From Mya arenaria (Eukaryota; Mollusca; Bivalvia; Myida; Myidae): a DNA stretch of 64,000 nt. The notes beneath the pieces were generated by a model. That model worked only from the letters and a program-made list of their open reading frames with translations, searched no databases and was not told the origin of the DNA. Where the stretch lies: positions 27,002,989 through 27,066,988 of the forward strand of contig NC_069124.1 of NCBI RefSeq assembly GCF_026914265.1. The letters are read 5' to 3'. The position numbers and the translations under genes were made by a program. Positions 23,310-35,094 of the stretch are shown here, piece by piece. The stretch's first letter is position 1; each line of letters begins with the position of its first letter.

Positions 23310-24989
23310 GTAATGTATTTCTTATTTAAAACAGATTTATTCACCCTCAATATATTGTTTATTACATAGTCTAGGGCATTTTGCCACAAAAAAACATATT
23401 TATATTATCGACATTTTTTTCGAATCAATGCAAATGCTTATTGGTCCAAAAATTCGTAAACTTTGGTCAATTCCTTATTACCCAAAGACATGTCGCAACA
23501 CCGCCGCAACGTATGAATTCTTTACTAATGCACAAGATTCTCCTCAAAACTAAATAAAGCATGTAGTCTCGAACCGCTATCACTTTTGGCCTTCCTTAAC
23601 ACTGAGAAATGACCTTAAAGGAAAGTCTCTTTCCAATAACCGGTTTATAGGAAATATTAACTGCATCACCTGATATTTATGCAATACGATACATAAGATG
23701 CTAAACTGCATGTCAACGCTCACAACTATTAACATATATAATCGTAATATGCCATATCATTAGGCGGCGAAATATGCTTCCCCAGAATGTACTTGACTTT
23801 TTAATGGATCATAGTGTTTCGTAATTTATGAATCAATCAATTAGTTGTTTAACACAGGATAGAAGCGAAGAGGGAGGTTAACATAAATTTTGTACACCTC
23901 AATGTCCATTCCTTAAATAAACTGCCTTATGGCAAATGCGAATTGTTTCCGACGAACGCATTTTTTTCGGATATATTCGGATCGCGAATTATCGCGTAGC
24001 AATATACATGTAAATTGAAAATTATATTGTTATTGTTTGTACTATGTCAGCAATCCCGGAAAAACTTAAATCAACAGAAAGTGTTAACAATTACTTATTT
24101 ATGATATGTTAAATGCATTGTTGTCACTAGTAAAGAGATTGGTTATTTTCCTGCATGGCGTAATTTTGATAAACTGTTTCCGGTTACGGAATGGGTGAGA
24201 AAGAAGGTTTTCTATATAAAATGAAGTACTTTTAACAATTCTTGAATAATATAATAAGGTTTTAATGTAGAGAAAAGTAATAAATTTCAGGATTGAAGTT
24301 ATTTTTTAGGTTATGTACGCAGTTTGGCTCTGGACTCCACACGCTTTAACCAGCCCAACTGCGTTCATACCCCGAAAATGACATCAAATCCGCAATTAAT
24401 TCCTTAATTGTTCCTTAAAAAACATAATCAGATATACAAAACAATACTTTCACGACCTACGGTTGTTTATTTTCTCTACGAACATATTTTACTTGAATCT
24501 AAAATATTAAAACTAATTCAAACTGAAATATTTATAAATGCTTGTTATATTTTTATGTATCCTCAGTTTAAGGTCGTCCAAACGATTATTTGGAATAGAA
24601 AATAAAACAAATGATACATCCAGTTTGCCTTTTGATCAAGTCCAGAAGATGTATTAAAGATTCAACTTATTATTATGTAAGTTGAACACAAAGTTTTTTC
24701 TCATTACATGATATATATAATACATTCAATTAAACATTTTTATAACATGATAGGTTGGAATCTTAGACATGAAAACAGAACTAATAATCAATATTTTGAT
24801 TTCAAAATAATGCTTTGGATGAGATACTTTTACATTACACTAACATTTCACTAACATGTCACAGTGAGTATGGACTAACAACTAATAAGTAAATATTTAT
24901 ATCATATTTGTCATGACGAAAGCTTCATGTTTTAAATTTTTATTATATTATGCAAAAAAAGCTTAAATGTAAACCTTAATAAAGATCAT
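23310..24989. other. Unannotated interval
   Basis: AT-rich; no element or exon recognised. Confidence 0.5.
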
Positions 24990-25310
24990 GAAACAATATT
25001 TATAATGTTATGACGACGCTAAAATGCTTTAGAAGTAAATTTGCACAAATAAGCTGAACGGAAATTTCTTATCTTGCAGAAGATCATCATACTAGGCCAA
25101 ACGATATATTTTCTTCTCAAATACATTTAACGTAAATCATCGTAAACATCACAAACACAAATAAAATGAAACTCATCTTCAATATCACCATTATTACATA
25201 TGGTGCAATAACGTTCATTGTGATCGATTCCGTTAATACCATAACGCCCAGTTTCAATACGTACTGGTGAGACAAAGATCTTAATTTAGTCAGAGGAATT
25301 ATTTGATTGT
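24990..25310 (-). mobile_element. LINE remnant, C-terminal region of reverse transcriptase
   Basis: On the minus strand, ~25100-25260 reads IETGRYGINGIDHNERYC then TICNNGDIEDEFHF and a decayed YDDLR block. This matches the CxxCN..IEDEYHF..CP.Y..LR signature near the C terminus of many invertebrate LINE ORF2 proteins. An in-frame stop follows DDLR and the following KKYIVWPS-like stretch is partly frameshifted. The element is dead and 5' truncated. Confidence 0.65.
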
Positions 25311-25714
25311 TTAAAATTGATCAATAAGGCGTTACTTTAAAACAGAACGTTTTCATATCACTACGTCTAGAGTTTAGCCATTTGAAAGACCAGTTGCGTT
25401 AAGCAAAATGTTTACATTACTGGCCAAATTAGTTATCCTTTTTTTAAATCTAATAAAAGATTACTTTACAATGTTGTAACGTTTATATTATCGTTATTAT
25501 GTGTTTTAGAGCAACAATTTATAATTCATGTACATCTGGTTATATACAATCTACCTAGTTCGCCATAACCTGGCACTGTCGATATGGACTGTTAAACATG
25601 TATTAATAATTTACCAAATTTCAGGTGAACCCATTCAATTTCCTTATTTTTTCCAAATCCCCAATTTTTACAGCCGTTATTTTGTGTTTATTTTCATTCA
25701 GCAATTTACAAATA
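25311..25714. other. Unannotated interval
   Basis: AT-rich; short plus-strand open frame at 25528-25746 without features. Confidence 0.45.
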
Positions 25715-26506
25715 CTGTGAAATCATTAATGTTCGTGGGGCATTAATGTTCGTGGTTTTCGTGGGTTGGGTGATCCACGAATTCAAGATCCCACGAAATA
25801 TAAACCCTTTATTCACTTTTTCAATTGCCTTGTTACGTACATACTCTAGTATATTCTTTACAGAGGTCGCAGTATACAGTGTTAAAACCTGTCTCACTGT
25901 ATAACTTACGATCATTATTCTGTTAATATATTATAACTGCCTTTAATAAATAATGAACCAAATCAATTAAATGTGTTTTATGCAGCAAATGACAGTTATA
26001 AGCACGTGTTTAAACGTGTGCTGTTAATGAAAATCTCCAAGTTTACAAGATGTGCGTGATGAGTGTCCATACTCGATTTTTTTATCTAATAAAATAATTA
26101 ATCGATTACTAGTGTATTGAAGGTTACTAAGCATCGAACGTGACAATATACGCACCCTTTCGGTGTTTTCACAGTTTGCAAAATTCTTGATTGGCATTCA
26201 ATGGCTTCCCCTATCTGTATTTATGATCAGGGTACATCTTCTTTTATTACTTTTATTCCCAATTAAATCGACAAGTGACAAGTGAATTGGCATGTCGTAC
26301 CACATTAGCGAGTGTCATAAACCGAGTGACGTAGAAGACGGAAATCACGGGCCAGCGCGTGGATATTATGCAGACGATCTAGGACGATCGCATCTTCGAT
26401 TATTGTTTTTTCAAAAATGAAAATCCACGAATTCAAGTACCCACGAAATTGTTTTTTTTCGGCAAACCACGAAATTTCATGCCCACGAACATTAATGATT
26501 TCACAG
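25715..26506. mobile_element. 792-bp TA-flanked inverted-repeat DNA element
   Basis: Left end CTGTGAAATCATTAATGTTC (25715) is exactly mirrored at the right end (GAACATTAATGATTTCACAG, ending 26506), and both ends are flanked by TA (25713-25714; 26507-26508), the duplication typical of Tc1/mariner-type elements. Subterminal CCACGAATTCAAG(A/T)(T/A)CCCACGAAAT blocks occur near both ends in the same orientation. No transposase frame is visible inside, so it is a nonautonomous element. Confidence 0.85.
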
Positions 26507-27340
26507 TAGTAGCATTTAGCTCAACAATTGCATTAACTGTTGAGCGAACTTTTATAAAACCAAGTTGGGCATCGCTTATAATATCCTTATTTTCGGTCCA
26601 ATCTGTAAAACGTTTAATAAGTATTCATATAATGGTTTTAGAGAAACAACTGGAAAAGCGTAATACTTCTTCAATTATTTACATCAATCTTAAACAAAGG
26701 CACTATAATACCTTCCATTAATTGGTTAGGAAAACATCCAGTATAAAGAGTCCCGTTAAAATGACTGCAGAATGAGACGAACAACGTCAACAGTTGCAGT
26801 AGTATATTCATTTTACAATGTCTCCAACGAAATCTTTCTTTTTCTTTTATACTTTTGTTGTATTTTCAATTTCCTGCACAGTGATCGGAGTATCAAGCTC
26901 TTCGAAAATGCCCCCCCCCAACTATTTTGGTTTATAGTGTCTAAGGTTTTTAATTGTCCTTTTCTTACTATCACAACGTCTTTTTCTTGTTTTAAACAAG
27001 GTATTTATAAAGCTTATTTACACAAAATAATAGCGATTTACTTTCATTTTTACACTTATCATATTTGTTTATAGTACATTTATATATAATCGTTCTGCCT
27101 TTAAGCATTCAGCACCAAACCAATCAGCCTTTTAACATACGCCTTGATCAACAATGGGCTTATAGGTTACAATGGTAGTTTTTCAAAATATAGGCTCTGC
27201 TACAGAAATGTTGGCCTATGTAAATTGTCCTATACAATCGTTAGTAACAACACGACTATCAAACGTAACATCTTTAACAATAGAGATGAAAACAGGCTAT
27301 TTTTCAAAACATTTTTGAAATAGTGCGTCGAAAAATAGGT
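26507..27340. other. Unannotated interval
   Basis: AT-rich; plus-strand open frames at 26449-26721 and 26772-27074 have no recognisable domain. Confidence 0.45.
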
Positions 27341-27742
27341 ATGCTTAAATTAGTCGGGGTATGACCTTGGGAGGCTCGTCTGGGTGATAAAACTTATCCT
27401 AACCAGCCGGGGTAATCCCGATGGTGGTGGGACCTCCAGACGCTCCAACCCCAAAATATGGCACTGGACGCCTGGCGGCAACTCCAGACGATCCCCAAGG
27501 CCCGCCAGGTCCTCATTCTCGGGGACCCCAGCCAACACTCCACGAACTTTGTGTAGGGAATGGGGTAGGGAAGCACGACAGTCAACCCCCATGAATTTAA
27601 AAATGTCCATATGTATTAACTTGACAATTGCCTGGGCAGAAACCAGTTCCAGGAGAAGGGCCCCAGAGGCTAGTGGGACTGATCGTTTGACCAGGCGGGG
27701 AAGGAGCTGACCCAGTTCTGATGCCAGTTTGAATATGGACCC
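27341..27742 (+). other. GC-rich island, probable retroelement fragment
   Basis: Much richer in G and C than its surroundings. A plus-strand frame of 108 codons (27384-27710), rich in Arg, Ser, Pro and Gly, and opposing minus-strand frames exist, but none is recognisable. GC-rich sequence resumes at 28546-28690 after the first exon-1 duplication, and GTTCTGATGCCAGTTTG plus ATATGGACCC occurs at both edges. The two halves are probably one interrupted block. Confidence 0.4.
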
Positions 27743-28517
27743 AGCTCAGCTCCAACTAATTACTTCTGATTTCAAATAGTTCTCAATCAAAACATATGTC
27801 AAGGTGCTAAATTAGATACAAAGAAACAATAGAACAGTTAGCTTAAGTCAATATGGCTTCGAATGACACCTCCTTTGTTTGGCAATTAGCAACATCCTAA
27901 TATATTGGCGTCTGCTCACCTGTTGCAAACACAGTTGCATATTTCAAATTACAGATGTAAAAACATCTAACAAATAATTTGTAAATAAGCAAACGCTGAA
28001 ATTATGAAACTGGTTTGAATTAACACAAAAATGGCATGACGTACGACATAACACATGATTGAATCTGTTCTGTTCGGTTGAAAACAATTTGAGGGTTTTA
28101 TACTGATATTTAGTAAATTAAATTGATATTTCTGTAGGCATATTCTTTTAAGGTCAACTTGTTATAGACGTCTATTATGGATAGAAAAAATAAATGCACG
28201 AGCATGGCTTTTAAGAAGCAAGGATTCTTAATTACAATAGTGATTTCGACACTTGGATGTATTTATGTGAATTCTAATGTTTTCATATATAATGAGACCA
28301 TTACGAATTCGGAGCGAAACTTAGATATTCCAATCAGGGAGTTGTTGTTCCAAACGACAGACAGACATGTCTTTAAGGATTACACGTTTCTATCTCCAAG
28401 ACGGCATTCAGAAATCTTCAAGAGCGTACATTTTTCTTTCGGTAAGTTTATTTTGTAAATAAGAGATACTGGACCGAAATATGCTTTCTACTCATCTTGT
28501 ATTACTTATTCTATTCT
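27743..28517 (+). repeat. Duplication copy 1 carrying NXPE exon 1
   Basis: About 775 bp, starting CTCAGCTCCAACTAATTAC, shares very high identity over its full length with 29391-30181, including the promoter-side sequence, exon 1 and its donor. It is bracketed by a 28-bp direct repeat with one mismatch (27715-27742 and 28518-28545) that copy 2 does not have. Confidence 0.9.
28177..28441 (+). CDS. NXPE-family PC-esterase, exon 1 (signal anchor; intact copy)
   Basis: Starts at ATG 28177 and runs 88 codons plus one base to a good donor (GTAAGTTT at 28442). The short basic N terminus (MDRKNK..FKK) is followed by a hydrophobic segment at about residues 17-31, indicating a type II membrane or uncleaved signal-anchor protein of the secretory pathway. 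The later part (YTFLSPRRHSEIFKSVHFSFG) leads into the neurexophilin-like region. The phase-1 end joins exactly to the acceptor at 35094, giving HFSFG-KDANTAC and a 561-codon protein, the usual size for this family. It is the only one of three exon-1 copies with an open frame, although it lies furthest from exon 2. Confidence 0.82.
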
Positions 28518-28545
28518 GTTCTGATGCCAGTTTGGATATGGACCC

Positions 28546-29390
28546 CTGGCTGGTCAGCTTCACCCCCCCCACAATAGCTCGAAGGATGCACTTGTGCATC
28601 ATAGTGTTATGAGTTAAATGATGACTATCCCTGGTGCACAGTGCCTCCCCAAGCACAGGAGACAGGTCATTTGACTGACTCCGGGTATTTTTTTTTGAAG
28701 AAATGGATCACCAGCCATTGCTAACAATTAAATTTGTAATAAAATCAACAAGCAAATAATAAAATTTAACGGGGAACCTAGCCCCTATATGTAGAGATGC
28801 TAAGACTTTTGTATAAGATGTTGTGTAAATAATATTGGTGTAATAAATATTGTTAAAAATATTGATATTGTTATTAAAATTAATAAAAAAGCTCAATGCA
28901 CCGATAATTAGGCTCACAAATTTTATTGAAATAAAGGTGGAACTGCTTGACATTTAATTAAGTATTACTGAAAGGTTTAATTTTAGAATTTAGTTTAGTC
29001 AAGCAGTAGCCTAAATATAACCGAAAGCTAAAGGGAAATAAATAATAAATACACAAGGGAGAGAACACTGAAAAAACCAACGTTTGACCTTGGCTTTTGT
29101 TTTTCACAATAATTAATGTCTTTCTGTCGGGCTAACTAGTTCACAAAGTCATGGAGGGCTAAATGCTCACTACAGGTTCACAAATTGTCAGTTTATTAAC
29201 TTCTGCAGGCTATCGTCTTCTATAAATTCTTCTTATCTATTTTCACTTTGTTTATACGGCCATTGACCGGAAACGAGAAGTCTGGAAATGAAGAACTACC
29301 TTTTTTAACATTTAAAAATCAGTAATGATATCATGCCTACCATAAATTAAACCAATAGAAAAACAAAAAATACTTCAAACAGACTGTCAG
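28546..29390. other. GC-rich remnant followed by AT-rich spacer
   Basis: 28546-28690 continues the GC-rich composition of 27341-27742, including a run of eight C. The remainder is AT-rich without recognisable features. Confidence 0.4.
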
Positions 29391-30181
29391 TTCAGCTCCA
29401 ACTAATTACTTCTGATTTCAAATAGTTCTCAATCAAAACATATGTCAAGGTGCTAAATTAGATACAAAGAAACAATAGAACAGTTAGCTTAAGTCAATAT
29501 GGCTTCGAATGACACCTCCTTTGTTTGGCAATTAGCAACATCCTAATACATTGGCGTCTTCTCACCTGTTGCAAACACAGTTGCATATTTCAAATTACAG
29601 ATGTAAAAACATCTAACAAATAATTTGTAAATAGGCAAACGCTGAAATTATGAAACTGGTTTGAATTAACAGAAACATTTTTAATACAAACATGGCATGA
29701 CGTACAGCATAACACATGATTGAATCTGTTCTGTTCGGTTGAAAACAATTTGAGGGTTTTATACTGATATTTAGTAAAATAAAATTGATTTTTCTGTAGG
29801 CATATTCTTTTAAGGTTAACTTGTTATAGACGTCTATTATGGATAGAAAAAATAAATGTACGAGCATGGCTTTTAAGAAACAAGGATTCTTAATTACATT
29901 ATAGTGATTTCGACACTTGGATGTATTTATATGAATTCTAATGTTTTCATATATAATGAGACCATTACGAATTCGGAGCGAAACATAGATATTCCAATCA
30001 GGGAGTTGTTGTTCCAAACGACAGACAGACATGTCTTTAAGGATTACACGTTTCTATCTCCAAGACGGCATTCAGAAATCTTCAAGAGCGTACATTTTTC
30101 TTTCGGTAAGTTTATTTTGTAAATAAGAGATACTGGACCGAAAGATGCTTTCTACTCATCTTTTATTACTTATTCTATTCT
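29391..30181 (+). repeat. Duplication copy 2 of the NXPE exon-1 region
   Basis: Near-identical to 27743-28517, with small indels (for example an extra ACATTTTTAATACAA stretch near 29675). Its outer flanks differ from those of copy 1. Confidence 0.9.
29839..30105 (+). pseudogene. NXPE exon 1, second copy, frameshifted
   Basis: ATG at 29839 and donor GTAAGTTT at 30106 are both kept. Relative to copy 1 a 2-bp insertion (ATTACATTATAG versus ATTACAATAG) creates TAG at 29902-29904, after 21 codons, in the middle of the membrane segment. Downstream the original frame continues unbroken to the donor. As it stands the copy could only produce a protein from an internal ATG (29932) without the signal anchor. 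An assembly or sequencing error at this one site would restore it. Confidence 0.8.
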
Positions 30182-30480
30182 TAAAACAATTATACGCCTG
30201 TTAGTACAGAACGGTTAAGGTTAAAAGTAAAAGTAATTTAAGATATAAAAGAAATACATACACTTATCTATACAGTTTTCTATTATTATTTTATTTTCCA
30301 ATGATTCTTTACACAAGACATATATGAATGACATAAAATATGGAAGGCCGCATAAGACATATACATATGAATGACATGACATATGGAAAAGTGATTGATT
30401 GTAAATAGCAATGCTAATAAAATGAAAATTCAACACGTTACGTTATACAAAACACACACGACAAGACATTGAAAATGAGA
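30182..30480. other. Intronic spacer
   Basis: AT-rich, with two similar ACATATATGAATGACAT stretches near 30318 and 30360. No gene. Confidence 0.4.
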
Positions 30481-31049
30481 TTATTTTACAAAGTAATAAA
30501 ATTAACCATTGAATACACCATGCTTAGATATTTACCCAAGGGTCACGGACACTACGGACCATGGACATTACGGACCAGACATTACGGACCAGATTTAGGG
30601 ACACTACGGACCAGATTTAGGGACATTACGGACCATCTTCAGAAACATACGGACCATCATTTATAATGTTTTTAAACATGTGTTTTTTTTTTTAATTTAT
30701 TCACTCATTGGTCTTAAATGTGTTAATAAATACTTGAATATTAGTGCTCAGTATGACAATTATCTTTAATGTAACTGAAAAATCCCATGAAATTCCAATG
30801 TTAAACATCAAAGTATTTTTAATAAAGTATTATAATAATTTGAATAATAATGAACAAAATATGTGTTTATCTTATAATTGTAAACGTGAATATTAATGTT
30901 ATCATATGTGATCGATTGCTTTCTGAAATAAACTTGGCCAGTCGCTTCGTGGTCCGTCTTCGGCCACTCTATCCATACCAACAACGATGTTATTTTACAA
31001 AGTAATAAAATTAACCATTGAATACACCATGCTTAGATATTTACCCAAG
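30481..31049. repeat. 61-bp direct repeat flanking ~450 bp, with a GGACATTACGGACCA cluster
   Basis: The 61 bp beginning TTATTTTACAAAGTAATAAA occur at 30481-30541 and 30989-31049, almost unchanged. Between them are about seven copies of GGACA(T/C)TACGGACCA at 15-26-bp spacing (30545-30655), then AT-rich sequence. The arrangement suggests an insertion or a slippage event next to the 61-bp-unit array that follows. Confidence 0.8.
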
Positions 31050-32110
31050 TGGAAGCCTTGATTGAAATGATGATTTTTATTATTATTTACAAAAACTGTT
31101 ATTACCTAAGTGGAAGCCTTGATTCAAATGATGATTTTTATTTACAAAAACTGTTATTACCTTAGTGGAAGCCTTGATTGAAATGATGATTTTTATTATT
31201 ATTTACAAAAACTGTTATTACCTAAGTGGAAGCCTTGATTCAAATGATGATTTTTATTATTATTTACAAAAACTGTTATTACCTAAGTGGAAGCCTTGAT
31301 TGAAATGATGATTTTTATTTACAAAAACTGTTATTACCTTAGTGAAAGCCTTGATTGGAATGATGATTTTTATTATTATTTACAAAAACTGTTATTACCA
31401 TAGTGGAAGCCTTGATTGAAATGATGATTTTTATTATTATTTACAAAAACTGTTATTACCTAAGTGGAAGCCTTGATTCAAATGATGATTTTTATTTACA
31501 AAAACTGTTATTACCTTAGTGAAAGCCTTGATTGGAATGATGATTTTTATTATTATTTACAAAAACTGTTATTACCATAGTGGAAGCCTTGATTGAAATG
31601 ATGATTTTTATTATTATTTACAAAAACTGTTATTACCTAAGTGGAAGCCTTGATTGAAATAATGATTTTTATTATTATATACAACAACTGTTATTACCTT
31701 AGTGGAAGCCTTGATTGAAATGATGATTTTTATTATTATTTACAAAAACTGTTATTACCTTAGTGGAAGCCTTGATTCAAATGATGATTTTTATTATAAT
31801 TTACAAAAACTGTTATTACCATAGTGGAAGCCTTGATTGAAATGATGATTTTTATTATAATTTACAAAAACTGTTATTACCTTAGTGGAAGCCTTGATTG
31901 AAATGATGATTTTTATTATTATTTACAAAAACTCTTATTACCTTAGTGGAAGCCTTGATTGAAATGATGATTTTTATTATTATTTACAAAAACTGTTATT
32001 ACCTTAGTGGAAGCCTTGATTGAAATGATGATTTTTATTATTATTTACAAAAACTGTTATTACCTTAGTGGAAGCCTTGATTGAAATGATGATTTTTATT
32101 ATTATATACA
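31050..32110. repeat. 61-bp tandem repeat (about 18 copies) in NXPE intron 1
   Basis: Units contain AGTGGAAGCCTTGATTGAAA, TGATGATTTTTATT and TTTACAAAAACTGTTATTACC. Most are 61 bp; shorter units lack one or two TAT triplets. Alternating GATTGAAA and GATTCAAA variants indicate block duplications. The last bases of the 61-bp direct repeat at 30989-31049 run straight into the first unit. Confidence 0.93.
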
Positions 32111-33099
32111 AAAATGTTGTTTGTTATTAGAAATATAACTATGCAAATATGTGCATTCAAATAAACAGTAATACCTGTAAATACTCAATATTTACATTAG
32201 CATGGTGTACTAGAATTATTAGCCAGTATTTTCAGGGTGTGCAATGTGGAGCGGGATAAGTCTGAGTCTTCAGACGTACGCGGGCGCTTAATACTGGTTG
32301 TACGGACAATTATCTTTTATAGATATATTTTTGGTATAGGAGATGTCCACTCATTTAATATGACATGTAATTACCTTGCAAGTGCAGCTCCGGCATCAAA
32401 TGATAATCCACTGAATGCACAAATAGCATGTGCCCATATTATACAACTTATAGGATTATGTATGCATATATCTCGGAGTGGGGTGGGGTGGGCGGTGGGG
32501 TGAGCTCATTTACCCTCTTTGTCGGGTTATACCCATTCGGCGAGCACGCTACGATTTACAATAATTCTACAGTTTTAAAAACATTTTTCTGCTTCGTTAA
32601 TCGTAGCGTGGGTGCTATACTATATATATATATGTTAAATTCTACACAATAAGTAAAAATCTACGGATTAGAAGTTCAATATTAAAATAATGGCTTAAGA
32701 TTCTATCACATACATTTTTTAGCATTCACCAATCGTTTAATATTTTTGCGCTTTCAGCTATTAAATACACGGTTACAATCTTGCTATAGGTAATTAATAT
32801 TTTCCATAAATGAATTATTTAGTAAGTTGTTAAAGGTGTATCAGTCAAAATTAATGTTTGTTATACATGTGTTTATATTCGTTTTGAATCAGATTGTAAC
32901 TTTAAGTATAAATGAGATATAACTTGACTGTCTTAATATTATGTTGTTTTTTGTGGGGGGTTTTGTATTATGCTCTCCACTGTTCTAATAATCTTTGTGT
33001 ATGCCGATTTCTGCCAATTAACTTTGAATTTGAACTAAAACTAACGAGAAGTATAATCCCCTAAGTCATTATCCACGTCAGTTTTAGTTTAATAGTTTA
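32111..33099. other. Intronic sequence without features
   Basis: Contains a short GGGGTGGG run near 32475-32500 and plus-strand open frames (32237-32652) that have no recognisable domain. Confidence 0.4.
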
Positions 33100-33490
33100 T
33101 TGCATAAAACAATACAATTTTTATAGCATAAACAAAATGATACAATCCAATAGGTAGAATAGAACAGTATCAAAAGCATATAATGTTAACGATGTTATAT
33201 AAAAGTGATTTCTAGGTTTAATAATTTGAAAGACGTTTTTATGATATTCTAATTTTATTTGCCAAAAATAGGAATTTTGAAATATTATATACAGTTTTCT
33301 TTAATTGTGAGCTTATCAGAATGTTAAATTTATCTATTGTTGGCCAATGACAAACATAGTTTTGAAACAATTTATTCCTTAGTTCTTTGTATTTCGGGAA
33401 CACTAGAAGAAAGTGGTATTCCGATTCGATTAAGTTCATGTTGCAGGATTTACAATATCTTTGTAAATAATTGTTATTCTTATGCTACAT
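33100..33490 (-). mobile_element. LINE remnant, C-terminal region of reverse transcriptase
   Basis: The minus-strand frame reads CKSCNMNLIESEYHFLLVFP, then KYKELRNKLFQNYV and a TIDKFNILI..VYNISKFLFLANKIR tail ending near 33239. This is the CxxCN..IEDEYHFLL.CP.Y..LR...KF..LM...FL..A...R pattern found at the C terminus of invertebrate LINE ORF2 proteins. Only this end is present; it is a different copy from that at 24990-25310. Confidence 0.75.
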
Positions 33491-34650
33491 TGATTTGGAC
33501 GTCTTAATAATAACTTGCCATTTACTTGCGATTGTTATGTATGAATTTTCAAATGACGCTGTCCATTATGTGTGAAAATTTACCGGTAATTATAATTGTC
33601 CAAGCGCTGCGGTCCCTTAATGCATAATTATTGTATTTACTCAACACGAGTCTCAATGCCGGAATTTTAATTGATGAGAAACTGGTTTTGTTGTACAAAG
33701 ATCGAGCAGAGGAAATTATTGAATTAATGAACTGTAAATCATATCAAACTGTAACAATTTAACACGTGCCGCTACTTTGCCGCTACTTTGTGGGGTGTCA
33801 TAAATCGGGCGACAATGGTGTTGTTTTAAAATACTTTCGATGGCGGGTGGTTACAATCGCTGGTAATTAGTGGTATTTTGTGACTGACTTTGTGTATTTT
33901 CAACTTTATATTTTTTATAACTAAGCAAATGTTAATGAACGAGAATACTTCTTTGTTTATTTTATTTCGCATTAAAAGAGAAAATCTTTAGGTCTTAATC
34001 GGTTTGAAAATAATGTTTTTTAAGACAACCTCGAACTTTTCATCAAAATGTCTCGAATATTTTCCTTAAATTGTTCATTGAGGCTTTGGTTTATATATAA
34101 TTGTATTTCTATATGAATACGATTAAGATCATTTTTAATCATAAATTAATTCATCAGACAACCAGTTAATTTAACTGTCAGTTTAAAACATATTTCTGTT
34201 GTCGCCGGGAGACAATTCTCACTGACTTATTGGATAAATTCCAATTAACGATTTAGATATTTTCTTAAAAAAACTTTTTTCTTTATTGGGTTTTTTGGTT
34301 ATATGAATGATAACTGGTCAAAAGAAATTAAAAAAATGTGTATTTGAGTGGCTTTTATCTGTCCCTCGGTTGATTATTCAGAAGAAGGAATTCGATTTTA
34401 AAATTTGAATTTTCAAATACACACCACAGGGTCAGAGTGCGTTGTTATGCCACACCCCTATGACCACGCCTCACCAATCTAAAAATAAATTTATATTCCC
34501 GGGCTTTTTAATAATGATGAGGGATGTAATAACTAACAAGACATATGTTTTTATATACTGTTAACATAACATCAAAAATAATGATAATAATAAATAAAAA
34601 TAATAGCATGTGCCTGGTTTTTAATAAGACACTATTATAAATACTTTAAA
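33491..34650. other. Intronic sequence without features
   Basis: AT-rich; no exon or element recognised. Confidence 0.45.
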
Positions 34651-34850
34651 ATTAGTGATTACGACATTGCATTATAATTATATTAATTGGATTTATTTCA
34701 TAGATTATCAGACCGAGAGAATCTAAGATATTCCAGTCAGAAGCATGTCTTAATGCATAACACTTTTTTGCCTCTAAGACGGCTTTCAGAATTCATCTAT
34801 ACGTACATTATTTCACTGATTAGTTTATTTTTGAATGTAAGGTATTGATA
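34651..34850 (+). pseudogene. Third, decayed copy of NXPE exon 1
   Basis: Blocks align in order with exon 1: TTAGTGATTACGACATTG, ATATTCCAGTCAGA, CTCTAAGACGGCTTTCAGAA and GTACATTATTTCACTGATTAG match GTGATTTCGACACTTG, ATATTCCAATCAGG, CTCCAAGACGGCATTCAGAA and GTACATTTTTCTTTCGGTAAG. The frame is broken, internal stretches are missing and the donor is lost. It lies only about 250 bp upstream of exon 2, the expected place for the ancestral first exon. Confidence 0.7.
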
Positions 34851-35094
34851 GTTATAGCTTGAAAGTAAGTAAATAGAAACACTAACATTCACGCAAAATA
34901 AAATGTTTTAAGATATATGTTTGAACGGGAGTCTGGATGCAAATCTGTCAGATCCCATGAGGTAATTCAATCAGAAAATAATTTTATAAATTAAATGCAA
35001 GCATAACGCATCAGCAGAAAATCATCAATGTAAATGTGTCAGTGAAAATAATTTCATACTTAAACATACATACAGCATTTGTTCTCTCTTTCAG

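Noticed and set aside
29613..30032. 139-codon minus-strand open frame
   Set aside because: It is antisense to the duplicated NXPE exon 1 and its upstream region; the sense strand explains the sequence.
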